The position numbers and the translations under genes are program-made. DNA of 64,000 nt from Acinetobacter bereziniae LMG 1003 = CIP 70.12 (GTDB lineage: Bacteria; Pseudomonadota; Gammaproteobacteria; Pseudomonadales; Moraxellaceae), in NCBI RefSeq assembly GCF_000368925.1, contig NZ_KB849756.1, forward strand, positions 1-64,000, given 5' to 3'. Under the pieces are notes generated by a model. It was given only the letters and a program-made list of their open reading frames with translations, did no database searches and was not told the DNA's origin. Below, in pieces: positions 14,507-24,561 of the stretch; position 1 is the stretch's first letter; each line of letters begins with the position of its first letter.

Positions 14507-15295
14507 TCAATTAAATTGGGGCTTTCTTTTTTCCATAAAAGCAGCCACACCTTCTTTATAATTGTCTGAATGTCCAGCAATACGCTGAAATTGACGTTCT
14601 AGTTGCAATTGATCCGCTAAAGTATTCTGTGGTGCATGATTGAATGCTTGTTTAATCAGTGAAATTGAACTGCTGGGTTGGTTTGCTAATCTTTCGGCAA
14701 GTTCAATGACATTCTGCTCGAAAGCTTCATCCTCATAAACCTCCCAAATCAAGCCCCAATTTAAAGCCTGCTGTGCAGATAATTGATCGCCTAACATCGC
14801 CAAACCTTTGGCTCTGGCTAATCCGACTAGATGGGGTAAATGCCAAGTTCCCCCTGCATCAGGAACCAACCCAACTTTGCAAAATGACTGTATGAACCTC
14901 GCTGACTGCTTGGCCACCACCATATCGCAGGACAAAGCCAGATTTGCGCCTGCTCCAGCAGCTACCCCATTTACCGCAGCAATGACAAGTTTGGACATCT
15001 GAGTAATTTTTAAGATCAGAGGATTATAAAATTTTTCCAAGGCTGCGCCTGCATCATAGTCTGGGGCGCTAATCACCTCATTATTTCTTGTTGTTAAATC
15101 CTGTCCTGCACAAAATCCTTTACCTGCTCCTGAAATCACGATGGTGTGAATATCTTGACTAAAGGACCATTGGTCTAAAATTAAAATAATTTCTTGATGC
15201 ATCTGTTCGTTAAAACTATTTAGTACTTCTGGTCGGTTTAAGGTTAAGTAACCTACTTTATTGTGTTGACGAACTAAAATATGTTGGAAATTCAT
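14507..15295 (-). CDS. PaaG-like enoyl-CoA hydratase/isomerase, 262 aa
   Basis: It is a crotonase-fold protein with LTLNRPEVLNSFN, the oxyanion-hole segments FCAGQDL (61-67) and GVAAGAGANLALSCD (110-124), and GLVPDAGGTW (142-151). The two glutamates of true hydratases are missing and an aspartate (D146) is present, as in PaaG and other isomerases. PaaG turns epoxyphenylacetyl-CoA into the oxepin and also shifts double bases in unsaturated CoA esters. No other paa genes are here, so a double-bond isomerase acting with the adjacent acyl-CoA dehydrogenase (39 bp upstream, same strand) fits better. Confidence 0.88.
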   Translation of the reverse strand: MNFQHILVRQHNKVGYLTLNRPEVLNSFNEQMHQEIILILDQWSFSQDIHTIVISGAGKGFCAGQDLTTRNNEVISAPDYDAGAALEKFYNPLILKITQMSKLVIAAVNGVAAGAGANLALSCDMVVAKQSARFIQSFCKVGLVPDAGGTWHLPHLVGLARAKGLAMLGDQLSAQQALNWGLIWEVYEDEAFEQNVIELAERLANQPSSSISLIKQAFNHAPQNTLADQLQLERQFQRIAGHSDNYKEGVAAFMEKRKPQFN

Positions 15296-15334
15296 TGATC
15301 TCTACCCCTTCAAATATATATGACGTAATTTTGC

Positions 15335-17137
15335 TTAAAATGCAAAATCATCAGGATCGAGTTGCATAACGGCTTTCGCACCTGATTGGATCGAAGCAGC
15401 ATGGCTTTTGGTACGATGAAGTAGTTTTTCAAAGAAAAATTGAGCAGTGGCTAATTTGGCACGATAAAATTTTTCTTCTTGTGTTCCATCATTTAACTTT
15501 TGCTCTGCGACTTGCGCCATACGAGCCCAAAGGTAAGCAAATACGACATAACTTGAAAAGTACAGATAATCGACTGACGCAGCACCAATTTCTTCTGGAT
15601 TTTGCTGGGCTTGAACCGAGATATGCTGAGTGATGGACAACCATTGTTGTTTCAATTCAGTCAAAGTTGTTATATAGGTTACAAGTGCAGGATTTGATTG
15701 ATGGGTTGCAATAAATTGATCAATCAGATCAATCATATTGTTTAACAGTTTACCTTCTGACTTTAATACTTTGCGTGCCAATAAGTCTAAAGATTGAATC
15801 TCTGTTGTACCTTCATACAAAGTAGAAATACGTGCATCACGAGCAATTTGTTCCATGCCATGTTCGACAATAAATCCATGTCCACCAAAGATCTGTACAC
15901 CATGTTTAGCAGACTCATTACCAGATTCGGTTAAAAAAGCTTTGGCAATTGGAGTCAAAAAAGCCAGTAATTCATCTGAGTGTATCTTTTGCTCTGGATT
16001 GTGAGTGTTTTCAACAATATCGACATGTTGCGCTAAGAAATATGCCAGTGCACGCCCTCCTTCAGAAAATGCTTTTTGAGTCATTAACATTGAACGTACT
16101 GCAGGATGTACGATGATTGGATCCGCATTTTTTTCTGGGTATTTTGCACCAGTCAAAGCACGCATGGCTAAACGTTCCTTAGCGTAGTTCAAGGCACCTT
16201 GAAATGAAATTTCAGAGGCTGCAAGTCCTTGTACTGCTGTACCAATACGTGCGGTATTCATAAAGGTGAACATGCAATTTAAACCTCGGTTTTCAGATCC
16301 AATTAAGAAACCTTTTGCACCATCAAAATTCAACACACAAGTTGCATTACCATGAATTCCCATTTTATGTTCAATCGCACTACAAACGACTTTATTTCGA
16401 TCTTGAAGATTGCCAGAATCATCTACATTAAATTTGGGTACGATAAATAGTGAAATTCCTTTCGTTCCAGCAGGTGCTTGAGGAAGACGAGCGAGGACGA
16501 TATGGATAATATTTTCTGCCAAATCATGTTCCCCAGCAGATATAAAGATTTTCTCGCCAGTAATGGCATAACTTCCATCCGCATTCGGTTCAGCTTTTGT
16601 GCGAATCAATCCTAAATCTGAGCCAGCATGTGACTCGGTTAGGCACATGGTTCCAGTCCAAATTCCACTAATCAATTTGGATAAGTAGATTTGCTTCTGT
16701 TGTTCTGTTCCATGATGCTCAATCGTACGCATTGCGCCATGCGATAAGCCTGGATACATTGCCCAAGCCCAATTCGCACCACATAACATTTCTGAAATTG
16801 CAATCCTTAATAACGTAGGTAAACCTTGTCCACCGTATTCAGGATCAGCTGTAAGTGAGGTAAATCCTAACGCTGTATATTTTTGATAAGCCTCTTTAAA
16901 GCCTTTCGGTGTTGTTACTTTGCCATGATCAAATAGGCAACCTTGCTGATCGCCATTTTGATTGATAGGTGCAAGTTCATTTTCACAAAAGTCTGCACCA
17001 GCCTGTAAATATTGGTTGATCAATTCACGACTCAGTTCATTCTGATCATTCAAAAATTGCTGATAAGTTTCTTCTGTATTCAACATTTCATGAAGTACAA
17101 ACTGCATATCACGTAATGGTGCTTTATATAAAGGCAT
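15335..17137 (-). CDS. Acyl-CoA dehydrogenase, DmdC-type, 600 aa
   Basis: At 600 aa it is longer than classical acyl-CoA dehydrogenases (about 385). It has the N-terminal extension, the three-part FAD fold (MCLTESHAGSDLG, FISAGEHD) and a C-terminal domain (about 465-600), as in DmdC/3-methylmercaptopropionyl-CoA dehydrogenase and similar long-chain enzymes. The catalytic glutamate is in YEGTTEIQ (E442). Electrons would pass to ETF and then to the quinone oxidoreductase encoded at 36546. It is the first gene of a two-gene unit with the isomerase. The true acyl chain is unknown. Confidence 0.92.
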   Translation of the reverse strand: MPLYKAPLRDMQFVLHEMLNTEETYQQFLNDQNELSRELINQYLQAGADFCENELAPINQNGDQQGCLFDHGKVTTPKGFKEAYQKYTALGFTSLTADPEYGGQGLPTLLRIAISEMLCGANWAWAMYPGLSHGAMRTIEHHGTEQQKQIYLSKLISGIWTGTMCLTESHAGSDLGLIRTKAEPNADGSYAITGEKIFISAGEHDLAENIIHIVLARLPQAPAGTKGISLFIVPKFNVDDSGNLQDRNKVVCSAIEHKMGIHGNATCVLNFDGAKGFLIGSENRGLNCMFTFMNTARIGTAVQGLAASEISFQGALNYAKERLAMRALTGAKYPEKNADPIIVHPAVRSMLMTQKAFSEGGRALAYFLAQHVDIVENTHNPEQKIHSDELLAFLTPIAKAFLTESGNESAKHGVQIFGGHGFIVEHGMEQIARDARISTLYEGTTEIQSLDLLARKVLKSEGKLLNNMIDLIDQFIATHQSNPALVTYITTLTELKQQWLSITQHISVQAQQNPEEIGAASVDYLYFSSYVVFAYLWARMAQVAEQKLNDGTQEEKFYRAKLATAQFFFEKLLHRTKSHAASIQSGAKAVMQLDPDDFAF

Positions 17138-17235
17138 ACGTTATTCCTTTTTCAATTGCGCTTCCTATGCTGTAGGGAAAAGCGGTTTCCTTTTAATGAA
17201 CTTTATTCTCGAATGAATTAAAAATATCAAATAAA

Positions 17236-17399
17236 TTTCATATTGCAAAATTTATTTTCATTATTTTGGTATAAAATCAAATTATCAAATACGTGTATAT
17301 GTTTAAATGTCGATTAGCTCATTGTATTTAAATATTTTATTTAAATTTTAAATTAAAATTGCTTCAATAATATTATAAATTTAATTTTGTATTGCAAAA
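17236..17399. promoter_or_regulatory. Two TTTTGTA-T-TGCAAAA-type palindromes
   Basis: TTTTGTATTGCAAAA (17385-17399) and TTTCATATTGCAAAA (17236-17250) lie in the 328-bp divergent gap between the dehydrogenase and the thioesterase genes. They share the 15-bp symmetric layout of the IclR-type sites found later (TTTCGCA-N-TGCGAAA), with A/T changes. They may bind a related regulator. The rest of the gap is very AT-rich. Confidence 0.5.
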
Positions 17400-17465
17400 T
17401 AATATTCCGTAAATTTGAAATTTATAGTATGTTAATGCCATCGCTTAACATTGCAAGGAAGATTT

Positions 17466-17900
17466 ATGGATAGCCCTCAATACACTGGTCTTGAGTTCCT
17501 AACTGCTTTAAAGAATGGAGAAATTTCAGCATCTCCGATGGCACATACCATTCCGATGCAGTTAGTTGAAGTTGCTAAAGGAAAAGCAACATATAAGGTT
17601 ACGCCAAGTCAAGCACATCGAAATATACAAGGGACAATCCATGGTGGTTTTTGTGCAACTGCTTTAGATACAGCAACAGGAAGTGCCGCCCATACATTAC
17701 TTGAACATGGCGTTGGTTATGGCACGATAGACCTGAACGTAAAAATGATTCGCCCCATGCAAATAGATACAACCTATTATGCACAAGCAGAATTGATTAA
17801 TGCAGGACGTAATATCATCACCACTGAAGGAAAAATTATCGATGACCATGGCAAAATTTATGCATTTGCAACAGCAATATTGATGGTCATACGTAAGTAA
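17466..17900 (+). CDS. PaaI-type hotdog thioesterase, 144 aa
   Basis: The ATG at 17466 is chosen because AAGGAAG lies 6 nt upstream. The hotdog-fold signature IHGGFCATALDTATG (about residues 57-71) includes the HGG motif of the 4HBT/PaaI group. Such enzymes hydrolyse acyl- or aryl-CoA and rescue trapped CoA. It is divergent from the acyl-CoA dehydrogenase and probably guards this pathway. A terminator shared with the convergent MFS gene follows. Confidence 0.88.
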   Translation: MDSPQYTGLEFLTALKNGEISASPMAHTIPMQLVEVAKGKATYKVTPSQAHRNIQGTIHGGFCATALDTATGSAAHTLLEHGVGYGTIDLNVKMIRPMQIDTTYYAQAELINAGRNIITTEGKIIDDHGKIYAFATAILMVIRK

Positions 17901-17933
17901 GGCTTTAAATAAATACCTTAAGTAGCATTTGCT

Positions 17934-17959
17934 TTAAGCTCCTGATGGAGCTTAATTTT
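17934..17959. terminator. Bidirectional terminator between convergent genes
   Basis: TTAAGCTCC (17934-17942) pairs with GGAGCTTAA (17947-17955) around TGAT, followed by TTTT. It overlaps the 3' end of the MFS gene at 17952. Confidence 0.75.
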
Positions 17960-19160
17960 TGATCTGCTGTTTTTTCATCGTGTAAAAGTCAATCCGGTCT
18001 ATCGCCAAGCTCACTAATGCCATAGTAAAGCCCAATATCACACATGCCACCCATCCCCAATGTTTCCAAGCATAAACTGCGACAAAAGAACCTAATGCAG
18101 CACCACCAAAATACAAGGTCATATAGATAGAATTAATCCGAGAACGTGCCTGTGCCGAAATGCGATAGACCAAATTCTGATTGAGAACATGAAATGCAGA
18201 TAAGCCAAAATAAGCTAAAATGACGCCAAATGCATAAGCAAATAAAGAGCGTTGTGCAAAAAATAGTGGAATCCATGCAATCAACAGCAATGACATACAA
18301 ATGATAGCAACTTTATTCTCTAAGCCTTTGGCGATTTGTTTTCCAGCCCAAGGCGTTGCGAAAACTCCTGCTAAACCCACTATGCCAAATAAACCAATTT
18401 GAAAATCGTTAAAATAATAAGGTGCATTGGCAAGAATAAACGTCATGGTGGTAAAGATCAGCGCTAAAATACCAAAACCAATCCCACCCGCTATGCCACG
18501 GCGAATTAAATGCGGTTGGTCAACAGCCAAAGTAAATAATGAGCGATAAATCTGTAAAACAGTGAGTTGATGTGACTTTCGAGCAACAGGTAACTTGATC
18601 CACATTACCATAGCGAAAGCTAAAATGACGATGCCACTCAGTAAATATACGGCATGCCAAGACCATATGGTGGATAGTAAACCTGCGATTGATCTTGCCA
18701 ATAGAATACCGAGGAACAGCCCACTCATCAGTGTTCCAACCACCTGAGGGCTTTTTTTCGGACTAGCTAGACCTGCTGCAAAGGGAACCAACACTTGTGT
18801 GGTGATTGAGAAAAAGGTCGCCAAAAAGGTAAAGCTATACAATGTGTGTAAGGATTGACTGAAAGAGAGTCCAATTTGTGCAAAACCTGTGCAACACATT
18901 AGCAAACAAATGTAGCTCCGTTTTTCAAAAAAATCACCAAGTGGTACTAAAACGAATAGACCAACTGCATAAGAGAGTTGGCCGATAACAATAGTGAATG
19001 CGACTTGTTCAACATGAACCTGCAAGGCATTGGCAATAGAATAAATTATAGGTTGATTATAATAGTTTGAACCTGCACAAATTCCACAAGCCATAGCCAT
19101 GATGAAAATAAAGCTTTTTGACAAGATTTGTGTTGTTTCAGGTCGAACTACGCTTTGCAT
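17952..19160 (-). CDS. MFS transporter (DHA1-like), 402 aa
   Basis: It has twelve hydrophobic segments and an MFS motif A-like loop after helix 2 (PLGDFFEKRSYI). The opening MACGICAGSNYYNQPIIYSI and the C-terminal SRINSIYMTLYFGGAALGSF are closely mirrored in the MFS gene at 30127 (GICTGGNYFSQPLIHSMS; SRFNAIYMTGYFAGGALGTT), so the two are paralogues. An AAGG binding site precedes the ATG. It is the last gene of the porin/CoA-transferase group. It may export toxic acid intermediates, but the substrate is unknown. Confidence 0.88.
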   Translation of the reverse strand: MQSVVRPETTQILSKSFIFIMAMACGICAGSNYYNQPIIYSIANALQVHVEQVAFTIVIGQLSYAVGLFVLVPLGDFFEKRSYICLLMCCTGFAQIGLSFSQSLHTLYSFTFLATFFSITTQVLVPFAAGLASPKKSPQVVGTLMSGLFLGILLARSIAGLLSTIWSWHAVYLLSGIVILAFAMVMWIKLPVARKSHQLTVLQIYRSLFTLAVDQPHLIRRGIAGGIGFGILALIFTTMTFILANAPYYFNDFQIGLFGIVGLAGVFATPWAGKQIAKGLENKVAIICMSLLLIAWIPLFFAQRSLFAYAFGVILAYFGLSAFHVLNQNLVYRISAQARSRINSIYMTLYFGGAALGSFVAVYAWKHWGWVACVILGFTMALVSLAIDRIDFYTMKKQQIKN

Positions 19161-19180
19161 TGCCTTAACCTCACCTGTAG

Positions 19181-20497
19181 TTAAAATTTATACATCGACA
19201 CAAAATTAATGCGAGACACATTCGCTGTTCTTCCATCAAACACTTCCCGTTTGCCTTGGTGATATTCCATGCCAATATCAATTTGTTCCGCAGGCGAATA
19301 GAACAGGTTTGCTGCATAATCTGTCAGACGTTTGTTTGCATCAGGGTTAAGCTTTGCATAGGCTGAATCATCATCAAAAGCAAAAATAGAGGCCGACAAA
19401 TTGGCACGCCATTGTGGATTAAATTTATAGGAATAGCCGACATTTAAACTATTGAGCTTATTCATCAGTAATTCATTTTTTTCTGTATTTAACGAAAAAT
19501 CACCTGCTGCACTCAAGTTAGTCGCATTTGTTAAACCACTCTGGGTGGTGTAAGGCATGAATTTTTGATCACCTACAATATATTGATAATTGGCTTGGAG
19601 GGATTGTTGTGGTGTCAGTTGGTATTTTAATCCAGCACCGAGTCCCCAACTTACTTTCTTCACCGTATCTTTTGCGACATCGACAGACTTTTCATTGATA
19701 AAACCTTGAGCTAAAGCTGTCAAAGCTCCTTGTTTAACCGTATAGCGACTGGTCAATGTCGGGAATGCTGAAACTCGAGATCCTGTATATTCCAATGCAA
19801 CTTTTAAATCACTATTTCCATTTACTTTCCAATCGTAACGCACTTGAGGCGTACGGGTATAGGATGTTCCCATAAATTGGGTATAGTCCACGGATTCTGT
19901 TCGAGTTTCCATATTTGACATCAATGACCAAGTTTGACCAAAGGTCCAGTCTTTATACGTAAAGAAGGCATGACGAATACGGAACTTACCATCACCTGTC
20001 CCCATATTTGAACTGTCAAAAAAATCTGCTTCAATATTTCCTGTAACAGCCTTATCTGGACTATTGAAATACACTCCTATTCGACTGGCATTGATCATGG
20101 CATCCGAACGAGCATGATCAGAACGTTTGTCACTTTCAAATGGGGTGCGGTTCAAACTATTTGTGGTTCTTCCCCCAGTGTCGGGTGAAGACTTGAAATC
20201 AACTGCTGCATCCAGTCGAGCAATCCCATAGACTTTGACATTATCTGTCCATGTCACCCACGAAGGTGCGATGGGTTTTGAGCTTTCACTGGTCTTATTT
20301 TTTTCTACATTTTCTTCAATTTTTGCTTGCTGGACCTGCAAATTATTTTGCGCACTTTTCTGGGCTTCCAGTTCTGCTTTCAGTTTTTGCAACTCAGCTT
20401 CTAATACATTAATTCGTTGTTCTACTGTGTTCGGAGAATTTGCAAAAATAGTCCCTGAAGCCACAGCACAAGCTGTAGCCAAAATTAATTTTTTCAT
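19181..20497 (-). CDS. dcaP: DcaP-family outer-membrane porin, 438 aa
   Basis: A signal peptide (about residues 1-19) is followed by a long N-terminal coiled coil (about 25-70, VEQRINVLEAELQKLKAELE) and a beta-barrel ending in phenylalanine. This is the DcaP type of Acinetobacter, a trimeric porin reported to take up dicarboxylic acids. It is in line with CoA-transferase genes (40 bp gap) and an MFS gene (20 bp gap), supporting dicarboxylate uptake through the outer membrane. Confidence 0.9.
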   Translation of the reverse strand: MKKLILATACAVASGTIFANSPNTVEQRINVLEAELQKLKAELEAQKSAQNNLQVQQAKIEENVEKNKTSESSKPIAPSWVTWTDNVKVYGIARLDAAVDFKSSPDTGGRTTNSLNRTPFESDKRSDHARSDAMINASRIGVYFNSPDKAVTGNIEADFFDSSNMGTGDGKFRIRHAFFTYKDWTFGQTWSLMSNMETRTESVDYTQFMGTSYTRTPQVRYDWKVNGNSDLKVALEYTGSRVSAFPTLTSRYTVKQGALTALAQGFINEKSVDVAKDTVKKVSWGLGAGLKYQLTPQQSLQANYQYIVGDQKFMPYTTQSGLTNATNLSAAGDFSLNTEKNELLMNKLNSLNVGYSYKFNPQWRANLSASIFAFDDDSAYAKLNPDANKRLTDYAANLFYSPAEQIDIGMEYHQGKREVFDGRTANVSRINFVSMYKF

Positions 20498-20536
20498 CTT
20501 TTAATCCTTAAAGAAGCGTTTTTCCATATGGGTCAA

Positions 20537-21190
20537 TTAATTGACACGGGCATCTATCAGTGGGCAATCCGTTAGTGCTTGTAATTCATCAAAACTCAGC
20601 CCTTGAACAACTTCTGTGACATAAGCCTTGTGATCTTTCAGTTCGATAATGCATAAATCGGTGTATATACGATTGACACATTGTTCTCCAGTCACTGGAT
20701 AGCTGAGTGTATTGACGATTTTTGCTTCGCCATGTTTGGTCACATGTTCCATATAGACATAAATTGATTTTGCACCCACCGCCAAATCCATCGCACCACC
20801 AACTGCTGGTACATCATCTACTTTTCCTGTATGCCAATTGGCAAGATCGCCATTCACCGCAACTTGAAATGCACCAATCACACAAATATCAAGATGACCG
20901 CCACGCATAATGTCAAAGGAATCACCATGATGCATGAAACAGCCACCATCTAATAATGTGACTAACTCCTTTCCTGCATTGACTAAGTCTTGATCTTCTT
21001 CGCCTGCTTTTGGCGGTGGTCCAAATGCCAAAACCCCATTTTCTGAATGCAGGAAGATTTCTTTATCTTGAGGTAAATACTTGGCCACGTTGGTCGGTAA
21101 GCCAATACCTAAATTGACATAAGAACCTTCAGGAATATCCAAAGCAATCAATTGAGCGATATCTTCACGTGAGCGTTTTTGAACTGACAT
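20537..21190 (-). CDS. 3-oxoacid/dicarboxylate CoA-transferase subunit B, 217 aa
   Basis: The family I CoA-transferase pattern is clear: GSYVNLGIGLPTNVAKYLP, the catalytic glutamate in HSENG (E50), then GAFQVAVNGDLANWH and VGGAMDLAVGA. Length is normal for a B subunit. It overlaps the A subunit by one base (TAATG). Such enzymes move CoA from succinyl-CoA to a free acid. In this cluster the acid is probably adipate or a similar dicarboxylate, or 3-oxoadipate; sequence alone does not choose between them. Confidence 0.93.
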   Translation of the reverse strand: MSVQKRSREDIAQLIALDIPEGSYVNLGIGLPTNVAKYLPQDKEIFLHSENGVLAFGPPPKAGEEDQDLVNAGKELVTLLDGGCFMHHGDSFDIMRGGHLDICVIGAFQVAVNGDLANWHTGKVDDVPAVGGAMDLAVGAKSIYVYMEHVTKHGEAKIVNTLSYPVTGEQCVNRIYTDLCIIELKDHKAYVTEVVQGLSFDELQALTDCPLIDARVN

Positions 21191-21858
21191 TAGATATCTC
21201 CTACTTTAACGACATGCTGTACAAAAATTCCGGGTGTAATAATGCATTCAGGATCAAGACTCCCCAACTCAACAGTATGATTGACTTGAACAATTGTTGT
21301 TTTTGCAGCCTTTGCCATGATCGGACCAAAGTTTCGTGCAGCTTTACGATAAGTTAAATTGCCCCAACGATCTGCTTGGTCAGCATAAATCAAAGCAAAA
21401 TCAGCTTCGAGTGGATACTCAAGTACATAGTTTCGACCATGAATCGTTCTGGTTTCTTTACCTTCTGCGACTTTTGTGCCATAGCCTGTTGGTGTAAATA
21501 TTGCACCGAGACCAGCACCTGCCGCCTGAATACGACATGCCAAATTACCTTGAGGCACCAGTTCCAATTCAATTTTTCCTGTACGATATAAATCTTGAAA
21601 AACGCTAGAACCGGCTGACTTTGGAAAAGAGCAGATCATTTTTCTGACACAACCTGCAATGATAAGTTGGGTTAAACCACGATCACCAGAAGCAGCATTG
21701 TTATTCACGATGGTTAGCTCTTTTTTACCTAAATCAATCAAGGCTTCAATGAGTTCTGCTGGCTGACCTGTGACACCAAAACCACTGGTCATGATGGTTG
21801 CACCATCGGGAATCGCCTTTAAAATGGGTTCAATATCACTGGTGATTTTATTGATCAT
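21190..21858 (-). CDS. 3-oxoacid/dicarboxylate CoA-transferase subunit A, 222 aa
   Basis: It is the A subunit partner, with IPDGATIMTSGFGVTGQPAE and the segment ELTIVNNNAASGDRGLTQLI. The chain is full length. It is translationally coupled to subunit B downstream and lies 46 bp after the AAHS transporter gene. The order transporter, subunit A, subunit B, porin, MFS gives one uptake-and-activation operon. Confidence 0.93.
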   Translation of the reverse strand: MINKITSDIEPILKAIPDGATIMTSGFGVTGQPAELIEALIDLGKKELTIVNNNAASGDRGLTQLIIAGCVRKMICSFPKSAGSSVFQDLYRTGKIELELVPQGNLACRIQAAGAGLGAIFTPTGYGTKVAEGKETRTIHGRNYVLEYPLEADFALIYADQADRWGNLTYRKAARNFGPIMAKAAKTTIVQVNHTVELGSLDPECIITPGIFVQHVVKVGDI

Positions 21859-21904
21859 TTCCCTTGTCCCTGTATATGCTTGAATTCAACTGGCAGCTTA
21901 AACA

Positions 21905-23200
21905 TCACTCTGCCTTTTGTGGATTAAATAGTCTGTCTTTGATAAATAACAATGGAATTACCCCACAGATAAAGTAAGCGCCTGCCATGACCAATAGCCC
22001 TAAGCCAATCGAACCATTTTGTGACAGAAAACCAATCGTGAGTGGTGAAAAAATCGAAAGCACTTTACCAATGTTATATGCCCCGCCTACAGCAGAACCG
22101 CGGATGGAGGTAGGAAAACTTTCCGTCATATAAGTGGCATTAATGGCATACGGTATGCCGTATAAGAAACCAAAGAACAACATGAGCCATAGAATATTTG
22201 CTGGCGTATTCAGATAAACAATCACGGGAATAAACAGCGCAGTACCAATTGTTCCAAATGCAAATACAGCACGGCGACCCAATTTATCGGCAATGATTCC
22301 TGCAATGATCTTAGCGAACATCATGATTAAGAAAGTACCCACCATATACATGGCCATTTCTTTAAACTTGATTCCTAGATCTGACTCTAAATAGGCAGGC
22401 AACCAATTACTTACGCCGTAGTAGCCAAATTGCAAAGCACCTGTACTGAGAATCCACAACACAAACATAGTGCCATGTTTTTTATCACGTAAGATTTCCC
22501 AATATGGATTTTGACGTTTAACCGCTTGTGTACTTTGAGGCGTAGCCAGCATTTTTAATTGGCGTGCTTTTTTCCATGACTCTGGCTCAGGAACAATAAA
22601 ATGCATCAGTACAGATAATATAATCGGTGTTATAGCGAGCCAGTAAAGAAAGCGCCAACCATGTTCTGGAATAATATGACCTGCCAATAATGTGGCAAGT
22701 AAAGAACCGAGGGTATAACCCGTCATCAGTGTTGCTAAAACAGTTGAACGGTGTTTAGTTGGCACCATCTCAGACATTAAAATATTGCAGGCAATATAGA
22801 GTGCCCCCAAGCCCATTGCTCCAACTGTTCTCAAGATGGCAAATTGCATATAAGAATGGGTAAAACCCAATGCACAGGTGAGTACTGAAGAAAAAGCGAT
22901 GAAAAATACAATAATTCTGACTCGACCAAACCGATCGCAAGCCCAACCGCCAATTAAACCGCCTACGGCTGAACCGAGTAGTGTTAAACTCCCCAATGTA
23001 CCAGCTTGTACACCGGTCAGATGAAATTCAGTTTTTAAACTGGTCAAACTCAAGGCTAAAAAGCCTAAATCTGCGCCGTCGAATAACAATGTAAAAAATG
23101 CAAATATAAATGCAGTAATCCAAATCTTCTTAGGCGTTTGAATGGCTTCCCCAGCATCCAATTGACCACCATTATTTTGTGTAACAGTTTCCGTTGTCAT
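21905..23200 (-). CDS. AAHS-family MFS acid/H+ symporter, 431 aa
   Basis: The start at 23200 (MTTETVTQNNGGQ) has GAGG 8 nt upstream; the longer frame begins with TTG. Twelve helices are seen, with the AAHS marker LLFDGADLGFLALSLTSLK in helix 1 and GWACDRFGRVRIIV in loop 2-3 (motif A). AAHS proteins import aromatic or dicarboxylic acids with protons. It is closely related to the transporter at 35133. It is followed by the CoA-transferase genes and preceded by an acyl-CoA dehydrogenase, as a catabolic operon would need. Confidence 0.92.
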   Translation of the reverse strand: MTTETVTQNNGGQLDAGEAIQTPKKIWITAFIFAFFTLLFDGADLGFLALSLTSLKTEFHLTGVQAGTLGSLTLLGSAVGGLIGGWACDRFGRVRIIVFFIAFSSVLTCALGFTHSYMQFAILRTVGAMGLGALYIACNILMSEMVPTKHRSTVLATLMTGYTLGSLLATLLAGHIIPEHGWRFLYWLAITPIILSVLMHFIVPEPESWKKARQLKMLATPQSTQAVKRQNPYWEILRDKKHGTMFVLWILSTGALQFGYYGVSNWLPAYLESDLGIKFKEMAMYMVGTFLIMMFAKIIAGIIADKLGRRAVFAFGTIGTALFIPVIVYLNTPANILWLMLFFGFLYGIPYAINATYMTESFPTSIRGSAVGGAYNIGKVLSIFSPLTIGFLSQNGSIGLGLLVMAGAYFICGVIPLLFIKDRLFNPQKAE

Positions 23201-23257
23201 GTCCATATCCTCAGAAAGAATATGAGGCATCCCCTGCCTCAAGCGATATATGCTTTA

Positions 23258-24412
23258 TTAAGTTGTTGCTTCCCGAATCATATTTTTTGCAATAATCAAT
23301 TGTTGAACCTGCGTAGTTCCTTCATATAAACGGAATAAACGTACATCACGATAAAAACGTTCAATTGCGTATTCACTGATATAGCCCGCACCACCATGAA
23401 TTTGCACACAGCGGTCTGCAACTCGACCACACATTTCAGTGGCAAACATTTTGCTACAAGAGGCTTCTGTACTAATATTTTCACCTTGATCACGGCGGCG
23501 TGCAGCATCAAGGACCATGCATTTCGCTGCATAAATTTCTGCTTTTGAATCTGCAAGCATGGCTTGAATCAATTGAAAGTTAGCAATGGGCTGACCAAAT
23601 TGCTTGCGCTCAATGGCATAGTGCAATGCATCATTTAACATCCGTTCAGCGATGCCCACACTATAAGCACCAATATGTAAGCGCCCTTTGTCTAGGACTT
23701 TCATTGCAGTTTTAAAGCCTATTCCTTCCACACCACCGATTAAAGCAGATGCGGGAACTCGACAATTTTCAAAAATTACATCACAAGTATGAGAACCTTT
23801 TTGTCCCATCTTTTGATCAATTTTTCCTAAACTTATCCCAGGGGTATTGGCTTCGACTAAAAAAGCAGAAATGCCATTTGCACCTTTGATTTCGGGGTTT
23901 GTTCGCGCCATAACTGTAAAAGTTGAAGCATGAGGAGCATTGGTAATAAAGCGTTTTGTGCCATTGAGAATATAAAAATCACCCTCTTTAACTGCACTGG
24001 TTTTTAAAGAGGCTGCATCTGAACCTGCTTCAGGTTCGGTCAAACAAAACGAACCAATAATTTCTCCACTGGCGTAGCGAGGAAGGTATTTTTGTTTTTG
24101 CTCTTCTGTACCATCGATTAAAATAGCACTTGAACCGATGCCATTATTGGTACCAATGAGTGAGCGAAAAGCTGGAGAGGTTTGTCCAAGTGCAAATGCA
24201 ACATTAACCTCTTCTTCCATGGTAATCCCTAAACCACCATATTGCTCTGGAATGGTGAGTCCAAATAAACCAAGCTCACGCATTTGTTGCACAATATCGT
24301 CTGGTATTTTGTCTTGCTCAGCCACTTCATGTTCACGTGGAATCAATTCATTATTTACAAAATCACCAATTGTCGTCAGTAATTGCTGCAACATCCCTTC
24401 ATCACGAATCAT
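23258..24412 (-). CDS. Acyl-CoA dehydrogenase, copy 1, 384 aa
   Basis: It is a standard-length enzyme with FCLTEPEAGSDAASLKT, KRFITNAP, the catalytic glutamate in YEGTTQVQ (E364) and the RFYRDVRLFRLYEGT signature. A GGGAG binding site precedes the ATG. By eye about four residues in five match the dehydrogenase at 33920, so the two are recent duplicates. With the AAHS and CoA-transferase genes downstream it probably oxidises a dicarboxylyl-CoA such as adipyl-CoA (DcaA-like). Transcription starts from the shared regulatory gap at 24413-24726. Confidence 0.93.
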   Translation of the reverse strand: MIRDEGMLQQLLTTIGDFVNNELIPREHEVAEQDKIPDDIVQQMRELGLFGLTIPEQYGGLGITMEEEVNVAFALGQTSPAFRSLIGTNNGIGSSAILIDGTEEQKQKYLPRYASGEIIGSFCLTEPEAGSDAASLKTSAVKEGDFYILNGTKRFITNAPHASTFTVMARTNPEIKGANGISAFLVEANTPGISLGKIDQKMGQKGSHTCDVIFENCRVPASALIGGVEGIGFKTAMKVLDKGRLHIGAYSVGIAERMLNDALHYAIERKQFGQPIANFQLIQAMLADSKAEIYAAKCMVLDAARRRDQGENISTEASCSKMFATEMCGRVADRCVQIHGGAGYISEYAIERFYRDVRLFRLYEGTTQVQQLIIAKNMIREATT

Positions 24413-24561
24413 CTATGATCTCCCTTCTTGTATCTATTTTCTGTGTGTACTGCCCAACAACGATGTCCTGCATTGGGACTGGATTTTTAATCTTATTGAC
24501 TATGAATGTGTTTCATAATAAGAGACTAAAAATGAAAAATTCAAGCTTTTTTGAAAATTAA

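Noticed and set aside
14507..17900. A phenylacetate (paa) operon
   Set aside because: Only PaaG-like and PaaI-like proteins are present; no ring-oxygenase subunits, ligase or ring-opening enzyme genes are nearby.
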